Source of the DNA: Streptomyces globisporus
GTDB taxonomy: Bacteria; Actinomycetota; Actinomycetes; Streptomycetales; Streptomycetaceae
NCBI GenBank assembly: GCA_014649555.1
Contig: BMTG01000007.1
Span: 186,001-250,000 of the forward strand
DNA: 64,000 bases
Direction: 5' to 3'
Shown here piece by piece: positions 52,972 to 61,469 of the stretch. Each line of letters opens with the position of its first letter. The first letter of the stretch is position 1. A program made the position numbers and the translations under genes. Under the pieces are notes generated by a model. It was given only the letters and a program-made list of their open reading frames with translations, did not search any database and was not told the DNA's origin.

Positions 52972-53056
52972 TGGTTCGGAGAGTAGAGCAGGACCGTACT
53001 GATGGGTAGGGGGCGGACCAAGGAAAGTTACCGGCGGTACAACATAGGGTGCCCCT

Positions 53057-53731
53057 GTGGCTGAAGGACGCGAGCACCGCGAATACCGCATGGAGGAGCT
53101 GGCCAAGGAGGCCGGCATCACCGTGCGGACCCTGCGCTTCTACCGGGAGCGCGGACTGATCCCGCCACCGCGCCGCGAGGGCCGGATCGCCTGGTACGAC
53201 GACCACCACCTGGCCCGACTGCGGACCATTACGGGTCTACTGGAGCGCGGCCACACACTCAACGGGATCGCCGATCTGGCGGCCACCTTCGAGAGCGGCC
53301 GCGATGTCGCCGAGGTGCTGGGCCTGGGCGAACCGACCGAGGAGACCCCGGTCCGGCTCACCCCGGAGCAGCTCGCGGACTACTTCGAGGGCGAGGTCAC
53401 ACCGGAGAACCTCGCCGCCGCGCTGGACCTGGGCTATCTCGCCACCGACGGGGACGAGATCGTGCACATCAGCCGCCGCCTCCTGGAGGTGTCGGCCGAG
53501 CTCGTACGGGAAGGGGTGCCGCTGTCCACGGTGCTCTCCTCGGGCCGCCGCGTCCGCGAGCACGCGGAGGCGCTCGCGGAAATCTTCGTACGCGTACTGC
53601 ATGCCCACGCGAAGGAGACCGAACCCGCCCAACTCCGGCCCCTGGCACGCGCGGTGGTGGACGCGGAGCTGTCGATGGCCCTGGACCGGAGGCTGCGCCG
53701 CGAGGACGGCACACAGCCCCCGAAGGCGTAA
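53057..53731 (+). CDS. MerR-family regulator
   Basis: 224 aa from GTG 53057. The N-terminal MerR helix-turn-helix is YRMEELAKEAGITVRTLRFY with RERGLIPPPRREGR and YDDHHLARLRTI; a dimerisation helix and a long C-terminal effector domain follow (LVREGVPLSTVLSSGRRVRE). Divergent from the BVMO operon and presumably its regulator. The effector-binding part lacks the Cys pattern of metal sensors, so an organic ligand is likely. Confidence 0.9.
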   Translation: MAEGREHREYRMEELAKEAGITVRTLRFYRERGLIPPPRREGRIAWYDDHHLARLRTITGLLERGHTLNGIADLAATFESGRDVAEVLGLGEPTEETPVRLTPEQLADYFEGEVTPENLAAALDLGYLATDGDEIVHISRRLLEVSAELVREGVPLSTVLSSGRRVREHAEALAEIFVRVLHAHAKETEPAQLRPLARAVVDAELSMALDRRLRREDGTQPPKA

Positions 53732-53733
53732 GC

Positions 53734-53768
53734 GCCCCCGGAGACGCGAGCGCTACCGAAGCGGGGGC
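53734..53768. terminator. Weak hairpin between merR and exonuclease III genes
   Basis: Arms GCCCCCG (53734-53740) and CGGGGGC (53762-53768), 7 bases each, between convergent genes. Confidence 0.35.
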
Positions 53769-53795
53769 TACCGCCCGTGGAAGACCGTGACGGGA

Positions 53796-54611
53796 CTAGC
53801 GCTCGTAGACGACGGTCACCGGCGCGTGGTCGCTCCAGCGCTCGCCGTGCGTGGCCGCCCGCTCCACCCAGGCCTTCACCGCGCGCCCGGCCAGCCCCGG
53901 GGTGGCCATCTGGTAGTCGATGCGCCAGCCGCTGTCGTTGTCGAAGGCCCGCCCGCGGTAGGACCACCAGCTGTACGGCCCCTCGACATCCGGGTGCAGC
54001 GACCGGACGACGTCCACGTACGCGGCCTCCTCCAGGACCCGGGTCAGCCAGGCACGCTCCTCGGGGAGGAAGCCGGAGCTCTTGCGGTTGGCCTTCCAGT
54101 TCTTCAGGTCCGCCTCCTGGTGGGCGATGTTCCAGTCACCGCAGACCACGACCTCACGGCCGTCCGCGGCCGCCCGCGTCTTCAGACCCTGGAGGTAGGG
54201 CAGGAAGGCCGCCATGAAGCGCTCCTTCTCGTCCTGCCGCTCGGTGCCGACCTCGCCGGAGGGCAGATACAGGCTCGCGACGGTGACCCCGGGGAGGTCG
54301 ATCTCCACATACCGGCCGCTCGCGTCGAACTCCTCCGCCCCGGGCACCCCGTGACCGCCGAAGCCGATCTGGACCCGCTCGGGGGCCTGCCGCGAGTAGA
54401 GCGAGACGCCCGCGCGGCCCTTGGCGGCGGCGGGCGCGTGGACGGTGTGCCACCCTTCGGGAGCACCCACCCCTTCGGGGAGCTGGGCGAGCTCGGCCCG
54501 CACTTCCTGGAGGCAGACCACATCGGCGTCGGTCCCGGCCAGCCACTCGACGAAGCCCTTCTTGGCGGCGGCCCGGAGCCCATTAACATTCACAGAAGTA
54601 ACGGTCAGCAT
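53796..54611 (-). CDS. xth: Exodeoxyribonuclease III
   Basis: 271-aa AP endonuclease/3'-5' exonuclease of the exonuclease III family in base-excision repair. Motifs are SVNVNGLRAAAKKGF, CLQEV (metal-binding Glu), GDWNIAH (Asp, Asn) and WSDHAPV with the catalytic His near the C-terminus. Length normal. Start ATG at 54611. Divergent from a GNAT gene. Confidence 0.93.
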   Translation of the reverse strand: MLTVTSVNVNGLRAAAKKGFVEWLAGTDADVVCLQEVRAELAQLPEGVGAPEGWHTVHAPAAAKGRAGVSLYSRQAPERVQIGFGGHGVPGAEEFDASGRYVEIDLPGVTVASLYLPSGEVGTERQDEKERFMAAFLPYLQGLKTRAAADGREVVVCGDWNIAHQEADLKNWKANRKSSGFLPEERAWLTRVLEEAAYVDVVRSLHPDVEGPYSWWSYRGRAFDNDSGWRIDYQMATPGLAGRAVKAWVERAATHGERWSDHAPVTVVYER

Positions 54612-54661
54612 CCCCGAACAGTACCTACTCCGCCCCCACGCACAGATATACGATACTTAGC

Positions 54662-55150
54662 ATGGTTATTCACCCTCGGCCCTTCGACCACCCCGACGCC
54701 GTCAAACTCAACGACCAGGTGCAGCTCGAATACGCCGAGCGCTACGGCGACGAGGGCGACATCACACCGCTCGCCCCGTCGATGTTCGTCCCGCCGCACG
54801 GTCTGTATCTGCTCGCCTACGACGAGCAGGAGCGCCCGGTGGCGACCGGCGGCTGGCGGACCCAGGACCTCAACGCCGACGGCTACGAGGACGGCGACGC
54901 CGAGATCAAGCGGATGTTCGTGATCCCCGAGGGCCGGGGCCGGGGTCTGGCCCGCCGGATGCTCGCCGCCCTGGAGGAGGACGCCCGGGCCGCGGGCCGG
55001 ACCAGGATGGTCCTGGAGACCGGCGACCAGCAGCCCGAGGCCGTCGCGCTGTACACCTCGTGCGGTTACACCGTCTGCGACGTGAAGTTCGGCCACTACC
55101 GGACGTACGACAGCAGCATCTGCATGGCGAAGCCGCTGCGGCAGCCGTAA
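54662..55150 (+). CDS. GNAT N-acetyltransferase
   Basis: 162 aa. EIKRMFVIPEGRGRGLARRM is the acetyl-CoA loop, followed by LEEDARAAGRTRMVLETGDQ and ALYTSCGYTVCD. Divergent from the exonuclease III gene, about 50 bases between starts. The ATG at 54662 follows an AT-rich promoter-like stretch (54636-54660). Confidence 0.9.
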   Translation: MVIHPRPFDHPDAVKLNDQVQLEYAERYGDEGDITPLAPSMFVPPHGLYLLAYDEQERPVATGGWRTQDLNADGYEDGDAEIKRMFVIPEGRGRGLARRMLAALEEDARAAGRTRMVLETGDQQPEAVALYTSCGYTVCDVKFGHYRTYDSSICMAKPLRQP

Positions 55151-55202
55151 TCCGTCGGCAGCCTTACCGATCCGCTGCTCCCGAAGGCGGGGGGCCGTCC
55201 GC

Positions 55203-55718
55203 TCACAGCTTGTACAGCTTGCCCCGCCAGGTCCATCCTGCTCCCAGGACCACCTTCTGCAGGGTCCTCTTCATTTCCCTCGAGTCGAAGCGGAACACCT
55301 CGACCTTGTGGCGACGGCCGTCGCTGTCCCGCTCGTACGTCCACTCCCGCGAAACGGTGGTCAGCTGCCCCCGGGAGTAGGCACGCGAGGCCGCCAACCT
55401 GGGCGTGTCCCCGAGCCACGTCACCTCCCATTCCTCGTCCAAGGTCTGCACCTCGTGCTTCTCGGGGACCAGGAGCATGCGGGTCTTCACCAGCCGGTCC
55501 ACCCGTTTCTGCACGAAGTAGGTCCGCCAGGCAGGCTCCAGAACCCGCCACTCGGCCACCACATCCCCCTTCTCCGTCGGCAGGGCATTGCGCACGCGGT
55601 AGGGCACCTCCGCACCGTTGACCGCGAACAACGAGGCCCGGACCTCCTCGGCCGACAGCGGTACGACTCCGCCGTCGGGATACTTGGTTCCGGTCATCCG
55701 GTCCCTGAAGCGGCCCAC
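55203..55718 (-). CDS. Hypothetical protein, third gene of an unknown operon
   Basis: 171 aa from GTG 55718, with GGGGAGG eight bases before it; the previous gene stop lies between the two. Soluble, mixed charge, with beta-strand-rich VEVFRFDSREMKRTLQKVVL and YKL at the end. No membrane segment. I do not recognise a family. It is predicted to act with the two genes upstream (a PsbP/LpqN-like domain and a glycine-rich protein) because of the tight spacing. Confidence 0.65.
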   Translation of the reverse strand: MGRFRDRMTGTKYPDGGVVPLSAEEVRASLFAVNGAEVPYRVRNALPTEKGDVVAEWRVLEPAWRTYFVQKRVDRLVKTRMLLVPEKHEVQTLDEEWEVTWLGDTPRLAASRAYSRGQLTTVSREWTYERDSDGRRHKVEVFRFDSREMKRTLQKVVLGAGWTWRGKLYKL

Positions 55719-55720
55719 GG

Positions 55721-56215
55721 CTAAGCCCTCCCCTCGGTGTCCGGGCGGACAGAGCGTACGAACTCCTGGAAGTCACCCACAACGTCGTCGTGCCGGTCCG
55801 CGTCGGCGGTCAGAGCGAGCCGGACGACCGCCCGCCTGCTCGGGTCGGTCACGTCCACCAAGCCCAGGTAGACCTGGGACTGGACCAGATCGTGGCGCAG
55901 GCCGCCGGCTGATCCCGAGAAAGTCAGCCGCTGCGTCAGCGCAGGCGCCTCTGCCGAGCCGACCTCGCGGCGATCGGCCAGCATCACGGATCCGGCCATC
56001 TCGCGCAGACGCTCCACCGACGCGTCTGCGATATCGGCCAGCGTCGCCCCGTCCGACAGGTACATGCCGTCGACAGTGATGTTGGAAGTGAACCCCTCGG
56101 ACTGAGGCAGCACAGCCGCGAAAGCAACGCCCGGAGCATCGCCTTCCTCAGGGGCGGCGGGTTCCCAGCCCTCCGGCAGATGGAATGCGATGGGCACCGG
56201 CAACGTCGCGGGCAT
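55721..56215 (-). CDS. LpqN/DUF1795-like (PsbP-fold) domain protein
   Basis: 164 aa from ATG 56215 (AAGGA site upstream). PIAFHLPEGWEPAAPEEGD opens a PsbP-like fold, and FTSNITVDGMYLSDGATLAD and FSGSAGGLRHDLVQSQVYLG follow, giving the form of LpqN/LpqT and DUF1795 proteins. Unlike mycobacterial LpqN there is no lipobox or signal peptide, so it is probably cytoplasmic. Second gene of the operon; three bases separate its stop from the next start. Confidence 0.65.
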   Translation of the reverse strand: MPATLPVPIAFHLPEGWEPAAPEEGDAPGVAFAAVLPQSEGFTSNITVDGMYLSDGATLADIADASVERLREMAGSVMLADRREVGSAEAPALTQRLTFSGSAGGLRHDLVQSQVYLGLVDVTDPSRRAVVRLALTADADRHDDVVGDFQEFVRSVRPDTEGRA

Positions 56216-56244
56216 CGAGGGGGTCCTTCCGTGGGAATGGTGCA

Positions 56245-57051
56245 TCAGAACCAGCCAGTGACGATCTTCTTGGCAGAACCGGCGGCATCGCCGACCGCGT
56301 CGACCGTATCGCCGACCGCATGGGCGGCATCGCCTGCGGCATCGGCCAATTTGCCGGGATCGACGGCGATCTCGACTCCCAGTGCACCGCCGAGGCCAGG
56401 GGCCAGACCTGCTTTGCCACCGAGCTTGAACTCACCGGTCTCCTCGTCCTTCTTGAAGCCCCACCATGCCTCCGCGCCTGCGCCCTTCCACCCCTCGGCG
56501 GTGCCGCCGAAGCTGATGCCCGCGACTTCGACTCCCCCGGCCACCGTGCCCTTGGCCCCGGCGAACGCCTTGCCGCCGGCAGTGAGCTCGTTCTTCGTCG
56601 CCTTGAGATTGACCGCCGCCTCGCCCCCGACGAACCCCTCGACCCGGCCGTAAGCACCGGCGTGCCCATACTCGGCCCGGCCCTCCGCCAGGGCTCTGAT
56701 CCCCGCCGACGCCTCGGCCTTGGCGACGAGTCCCTCACCGGTGAACCCGAAGTTCGCGGTCCCCCGGGCTCCTCCGTAGACATCGGCGATCCCGGAAAGC
56801 TTCAGGTCGCCCCGAGTCAGCGTTCCGTCGGCCGTGGCGTGGAACAGATCGGCATACGCCTTGACTGTCCCCTCCTTGCCGTACTTGGGACCGGTGACGG
56901 TGAACCCGACGTCGGGCCCGGTCACCGAGGTCTTGCCGGCGGAGATCCACCCGTCGGGTTTCGTGGCGACTTCCGGCGCACCGGCCTTCGCCAGATCGCC
57001 CACCTCACGCGCGTTGAACCCTCCGAGGCCGCCGCCATCCATTCCGGACAT
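56245..57051 (-). CDS. Glycine-rich repetitive protein, first gene of the operon
   Basis: 268 aa from ATG 57051. After a short head (MSGMDGGGLGGFNAREVGDL) the sequence is a series of alternating Gly/Ala beta motifs: VKAYADLFHATADGTLTRGD, GARGTANFGFTGEGLVAKAE, AYGRVEGFVGGEAAVNLKAT, GGKAFAGAKGTVAGGVEVAG, GFKKDEETGEFKLGGKAGLA. It ends in a helical tail (DAAGDAAHAVGDTVDAVGDA). Such glycine-rich domains are found in the middle of polymorphic-toxin-like proteins, but no toxin or WXG100 partner is seen here. Function unknown. Confidence 0.7.
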   Translation of the reverse strand: MSGMDGGGLGGFNAREVGDLAKAGAPEVATKPDGWISAGKTSVTGPDVGFTVTGPKYGKEGTVKAYADLFHATADGTLTRGDLKLSGIADVYGGARGTANFGFTGEGLVAKAEASAGIRALAEGRAEYGHAGAYGRVEGFVGGEAAVNLKATKNELTAGGKAFAGAKGTVAGGVEVAGISFGGTAEGWKGAGAEAWWGFKKDEETGEFKLGGKAGLAPGLGGALGVEIAVDPGKLADAAGDAAHAVGDTVDAVGDAAGSAKKIVTGWF

Positions 57052-57098
57052 TCTTTCGGAGGCCGGGTTCGTTGAATTGAGCTCGGCGGCCCTGCCGC

Positions 57099-58592
57099 TC
57101 ACCTCGGGGTGGCCAGCACCTGGGTCCAGTAGGGGCCGCGCGGGGAGTCGGCGATGCCCACGCCCACGTGGACGAAGTCGCAGTTGAAGATGTCGTCGTC
57201 GCGGCCGGGGCTGTTGCGCCACTCCTCGACGACCGCGGCCGGATCGCTCATGCCGGTCGCGATGGTCTCCCCGACGGCCGACCACGCGTAGCCGGTGGCG
57301 CCGACCCGGTCGCCCGCGCCCCGGCCCGAGGAGTCGGTGTGGTCGAAGTAGTTCCGCGCGGCCATGTCCTCGGAGTGCCGCTGGGCGACCTCGGTCAGCC
57401 GGGGGTCGGTCTCCAGCTCCGGGCAGCCGTTCGCGGCACGCAGGGTGTTGACCCGGGTGACCACGCGGGCGTCCGGGCCGGGGCGCGGCGCGGGCGCCGG
57501 CGAGGCGGAGGGCGACGGGGGGACGGTGGGCGGCCGGGTGGCGGCGGTCACGCTCGGGGTCGGCGTGGGCGAGACCGTGGAGGGACTGGGGCTGGGCTCG
57601 GCGGGGGCGGTCACCGGCGGGGGCGCGGGGCTGGCGGTGGCGGGGCCGCCCCGGGACTCGGGCTCGGCCGGGGCGGAGGGCCAGATCAGTACGGCGAGGG
57701 CGGTCACGGCGGCCGCCCCGGCTATGAGCCCCGCCGCCTTCCCGGCCGAGAACGCGGCCGGGGCGGCGTGCGCGGCGGCCGAGGGCGCGGCGGCGGTGGC
57801 CGAGGAGGCGACGGCCACCGCCACCTGCTGCCCGCTGTCGTAGAGCGGCACCACGAGGGCGAGCCCGGAGAGCAGGCCCTCCGGCGGGACCAGCCCCGCA
57901 CTGCCGTCGGAGCAGGAGGCGCAGCCCCGTACATGGCGGGCGATCCGCTTGCGCCACAGAGGCGTCGGCGTACCGTCCCAATCGCCCAGCAGGTCCTCCA
58001 GGGCCGGGCAGCGGGGGTCGGAGGCCAGGGCCCGGACGACCGTGCGGCCGACGTCCAGCTGGTTCTTCACCCGCTGGACGCGTACGGCGGCGTGCTGCGG
58101 GGAAAGGCCCAGCGCCTCGGCCAGCTCGGATCGCGTGAGGTCGCCGGTCGTCTCCAGCCACCACAGGGACAGCACATCGCGCTCGGCGTCGTCCAGCCAG
58201 CGGGTCGCCTCGGCCGTCTCGCGCCGCTGCCCGGAGAGTTCCAGGCGCAGGATCGTCAGGTCGACGAAGTCGGCGGCGGGATCGGCGGGTTCGTTGGTCT
58301 CCTCCAGCGGGGCGGGGCGGTGGCCGAGGTTGGACCAGCGGCTGCGGACCTGGTTCATGGCGATGGCGACGAGCCAGGAGCGGAAGCGGGCCGGATCGCG
58401 CAGGGCGGGCAGGCCGGAGAGCGCCCGGAGCATGGTCTCCTGCACCACGTCGTCCACGTCCGGATGGCCGTTGAGGGCGCGCCCGACGACGTTGTAGACG
58501 AGCGGGAGGTACTGGGCGGCCAGCCGTTCCCCGGCGGCCCGGTCGCCATTCCTCGCCGCGATGACCAGAGCGGTGCTGTCCACGCCGTTCAC
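57099..58592 (-). CDS. ECF sigma factor fused to zinc anti-sigma motif, membrane segment and CAP domain
   Basis: 497 aa from GTG 58592 (second GTG at 58583 possible). Residues 10-85 are sigma region 2 (DVDDVVQETMLRAL), and 125-175 are region 4 (LTRSELAEALGLSPQHAAVR). A zinc anti-sigma-like H-x3-C-x2-C (H220, C224, C227) follows, then one membrane segment near 286-305, a Pro/Ser/Thr linker (310-375) and a CAP/SCP domain (about 375-497) with LTEVAQRHSEDMAARNYFDH, VGETIA and HVGVGIA. The sigma part is cytoplasmic and the CAP part outside. The single chain joins an ECF sigma factor, its anti-sigma latch and an extracytoplasmic sensor-like domain. Confidence 0.9.
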   Translation of the reverse strand: MNGVDSTALVIAARNGDRAAGERLAAQYLPLVYNVVGRALNGHPDVDDVVQETMLRALSGLPALRDPARFRSWLVAIAMNQVRSRWSNLGHRPAPLEETNEPADPAADFVDLTILRLELSGQRRETAEATRWLDDAERDVLSLWWLETTGDLTRSELAEALGLSPQHAAVRVQRVKNQLDVGRTVVRALASDPRCPALEDLLGDWDGTPTPLWRKRIARHVRGCASCSDGSAGLVPPEGLLSGLALVVPLYDSGQQVAVAVASSATAAAPSAAAHAAPAAFSAGKAAGLIAGAAAVTALAVLIWPSAPAEPESRGGPATASPAPPPVTAPAEPSPSPSTVSPTPTPSVTAATRPPTVPPSPSASPAPAPRPGPDARVVTRVNTLRAANGCPELETDPRLTEVAQRHSEDMAARNYFDHTDSSGRGAGDRVGATGYAWSAVGETIATGMSDPAAVVEEWRNSPGRDDDIFNCDFVHVGVGIADSPRGPYWTQVLATPR

Positions 58593-58731
58593 GCCCTTCG
58601 TTCGGTTCACCACCGGAATGTGGGCCAGGTCACCCCTGGGGGTTTTGTTATCCGCCCCCGGCCCGGTGGTCAACCAGTATGCGGGGGCCTGCAGGCAGTC
58701 CCGCCGAGAGAGTGCGGGAGCGGGGAGAGAC

Positions 58732-59814
58732 ATGTCGAGCGATACGGACACCGACGAGGCGCACGCCATCGGAGCGCATGCCACGAATCCGCGGGCCACC
58801 GAGGCGCAAGCCGCCCCCGCGCGGGCCACCGAGGCGCATGCCACCGCGGCGCGGACGGGCGAGGCCATCACCACCTCGGCCCTGCACGCGGCGGCGACCG
58901 GCGCCGACACCTTCCCCGGGGTCCTGCGGGAGGCGCTGAACCGCCGCGGCCTCTCCCTGGAGCGGGTGAGCGAACGGCTCAGGGTGCGCGGCATCACCAT
59001 CAGCCAGGCCACCCTGAGCAGCTGGCAGCGCGGCCGCAGCCAGCCCGAACGGGCCCGCTCCCTCCAGGCGGTGGACGTACTGGAGGAGATCCTGGAGCTG
59101 CCCGCCGGAGCCCTGCGTTCGCTGCTCGGCCCGCGCCGCCCGCGCGGCCGGACCACCCCGCCCGACGCGGAAGGAGCGGCGCTGCAGATCCTCGGCGAGG
59201 ACTCGGTGGTGGAGAAGGCGCTCGGCGCCCGCTTCCGCCACTTCAACCAGGAGACGAGCTCGCTGATGGTCCACGACATCGTCAGGGTCGGCGAGAGCGG
59301 AACGCTCAGCGCCATCTCCACCACGAACGTGCTGCGCGCCAAACGGGCCGGGGCCGACCGGGCGATCTTCGTCCTCAGCTTCGACGACGAGGCGGCCGAA
59401 CCCGTCGACATCAAGGTCACCTGCGGCCGCCTGGCGGAGGCCACGTATCTGAAGGGGCTCAAGTCCCTGGTACTGGAGATCCACTTCGGCCGGGAGCTGG
59501 CCAAGCTGGACACCACGGTGGTGAGTTACGCGGTCGAGGTGAGCCCGTCCGAGACCCCGGCCACGCACTACGAACGCTGGTCGCGGACGAACCTCCACGA
59601 ATACCTCCAGCAGGTCTTCTTCCACCCCGGCGCCCTGCCCGCCGACTGCCACCGCTACGTCCGGGACAAGGTCGGCGAGCCGCCCCGCGGCCGCCGCCGT
59701 ATCCCGCTGAGCGAGGCGCACGACGTCCATGTGCTGACCTCCCGGTGCAAGCCGGGCGTGCACGGAGTGGCATGGGAGTACGGAACGGGAACAGCCGGAA
59801 CAGGCGGGCCGTGA
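58732..59814 (+). CDS. XRE-like regulator with a long N-terminal repeat
   Basis: 360 aa. The first 55 residues are Thr/Ala/Glu-rich with imperfect copies of RATEAQAAPARATEAHATAA, then a helix-turn-helix (LREALNRRGLSLERVSERLR, SQATLSSWQRGRSQPERARS). The C-terminal about 200 residues are a beta-rich domain of unknown function (FVLSFDDEAAEPVDIKVTCG and LHEYLQQVFFHPGALPADCH). Start ATG at 58732, with GGGGAGAGA upstream. Divergent from the sigma-CAP gene, about 140 bases apart, so they may share regulation. Confidence 0.82.
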   Translation: MSSDTDTDEAHAIGAHATNPRATEAQAAPARATEAHATAARTGEAITTSALHAAATGADTFPGVLREALNRRGLSLERVSERLRVRGITISQATLSSWQRGRSQPERARSLQAVDVLEEILELPAGALRSLLGPRRPRGRTTPPDAEGAALQILGEDSVVEKALGARFRHFNQETSSLMVHDIVRVGESGTLSAISTTNVLRAKRAGADRAIFVLSFDDEAAEPVDIKVTCGRLAEATYLKGLKSLVLEIHFGRELAKLDTTVVSYAVEVSPSETPATHYERWSRTNLHEYLQQVFFHPGALPADCHRYVRDKVGEPPRGRRRIPLSEAHDVHVLTSRCKPGVHGVAWEYGTGTAGTGGP

Positions 59815-59824
59815 ACAAGTGGAA

Positions 59825-59859
59825 CGGGAGACCGCCCAGGATGAGTGGACGGTCTCCCG
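59825..59859. terminator. Terminator between the XRE and protease genes
   Basis: Perfect 10-base arms 59825-59834 and 59850-59859 with a 15-base loop, between convergent genes. Confidence 0.6.
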
Positions 59860-59901
59860 CGTCTGGGGGGTGGCCTTCGTTCGGTCGGTGTCTGTCGTGG
59901 A

Positions 59902-61122
59902 CTACTTCGTGTTGAGCGTCAGCCCGTAGTACGCGAGGGCATCGTCGAGAGGCTGGAAGTAGGAGGAGCCGGGCGAGTTGACCTGGCCGTTGCAGCGCTG
60001 GTTGCTGGGACCGCCGGACGTCATGCCCTGGGCCTGGTCACCGGAGACGTACGCGCCGCCGCTGTCCCCTCCCTGGGTGCAGACGCTGGAGCTGGCCAGC
60101 CCGGTCACGACGGTGTCGGGGCCGCCGTTCTGGTCGGTGTAGGTGACGCTGACGTTGTACGAACCGACCTTGCCGCAGGTCCAGTTGGTGGTCTGGCCGG
60201 ACTTGCAGAGCGCCGCGCCGGAGGGGGCCCGCTTGCTGCCCTTGACCGGGACGGTGCCGGCCTTGCCGTACGTGGTGATGTCGAGGCCGATGGAGTTGCC
60301 GGCGTCGACGGCCGCGATGCCCATGTCGACGCTGCGGGTGCCGAGCGCGAACCGGGTGTGAGTGCCCTTGGCGAACCGGGTTCCGTTGTACGCCAGTGCG
60401 GGCAGGTCCTCGATGCAGTGCCCGGCGGTCACGAGCACCTGCTTGCCGTTACGGTCCTTGGCGCCGTAACCGACGGAGCAGAGGTAGCCGTTGAAGGTCA
60501 TCCGGCTGCCGGGCGGAACGACGGCCTGGGTCTCCAGCTTCTCCTGCCCCTTGACCACGCGCACGGCGTCGCCGTTGCTCTGCGCGGCCTTGAGGAAGCT
60601 ACGGGTGGCGGCGTCGGTGTCGCCGTTGACCTCGACGGTCACCGTGTCCGACGCGAGGTCGACGGACCAGGCGGAGACCCCGGCCGGGGCGCTCTTGAGC
60701 GCCTTGGCGTCGAGCTGGGCCTTGATGCGGTCGAGCTCGCTCTCGCCACGCTCGGGCACCCGGGCCTTGAGACCCGCGGCCCGGACGTCCTTCGCCGCCT
60801 CGGCGTCGGCGGCGTTGACGACCAGCGAACCGTCCTTGGCGAAGAAGGCCCCGAGCGTGTCGACCCGGTCCTTCCGCAGCTCCGCGAACCGGTCCTGCTG
60901 CTCGGCCTCACGGTCCAGCCGCTCGACGGCGGCCTTCTCGCTGACACCCAGGGTCACGGCGAGCGCCTTGACCATCTCCGGCTGGTACGCCGGCGCCGCC
61001 GCGGGCGCCGAGGGCTCCTCCGTCGTACCGGCGTAGGCCCCTGTGGCGACTCCGGCCGACAGAAGGGCGCCGATCGAGGCGGCCACGATGTATCTGCGCG
61101 CGTTCTTCTTTCCGTGCTTCAC
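59902..61122 (-). CDS. Secreted chymotrypsin-like (streptogrisin/alpha-lytic family) protease
   Basis: 406 aa from GTG 61122 (GGAAGGAA site upstream). Signal peptide (KKNARRYIVAASIGALLSAG), propeptide domain to about residue 198, then the mature protease. Triad: H235 in TAGHC, D266 in VDMGIA and S354 in GDSGG. Cys pairs are spaced as in SGPA/SGPB-type enzymes. Family members cleave after large hydrophobic residues, are exported and self-processed, and contribute to nutrient recycling. Confidence 0.93.
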   Translation of the reverse strand: MKHGKKNARRYIVAASIGALLSAGVATGAYAGTTEEPSAPAAAPAYQPEMVKALAVTLGVSEKAAVERLDREAEQQDRFAELRKDRVDTLGAFFAKDGSLVVNAADAEAAKDVRAAGLKARVPERGESELDRIKAQLDAKALKSAPAGVSAWSVDLASDTVTVEVNGDTDAATRSFLKAAQSNGDAVRVVKGQEKLETQAVVPPGSRMTFNGYLCSVGYGAKDRNGKQVLVTAGHCIEDLPALAYNGTRFAKGTHTRFALGTRSVDMGIAAVDAGNSIGLDITTYGKAGTVPVKGSKRAPSGAALCKSGQTTNWTCGKVGSYNVSVTYTDQNGGPDTVVTGLASSSVCTQGGDSGGAYVSGDQAQGMTSGGPSNQRCNGQVNSPGSSYFQPLDDALAYYGLTLNTK

Positions 61123-61304
61123 GCGATTCCTTCCGCTACGCAGGCGAGCGTCCAGACAATGGGGGGGGGTGGCCACACCGCGCCTGGGGAAGCGCGATGT
61201 GTTCCATGGACACTGCCCGGCGGCGATGACATGTTCCTGTCGCCGCGCCTCGAACTCTGTCGTAGCCGGAACTGCCGCGACAAGAAGTGGCGGTGGGGCT
61301 CTTT

Positions 61305-61331
61305 TCTACAGAACTGGCCGAGAACTGTAGA
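61305..61331. promoter_or_regulatory. 7-bp inverted repeat upstream of the protease gene
   Basis: TCTACAG (61305-61311) and CTGTAGA (61325-61331) separated by 13 bases, about 185 bases upstream of the protease start and 140 upstream of the Nudix start. Possible operator of either gene. Confidence 0.4.
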
Positions 61332-61469
61332 GAAACGACCGGCTGTTCACGGCGCAGCACCCGGCCGGACCTGCGCAACCCCTCTCGACGGCCACCACAG
61401 CGACACGGGCCGCCTTTGACTGCCTGACCCGCTGGCGCCGAGCGGAACGGGTGATGAAGTATCAAGCGC

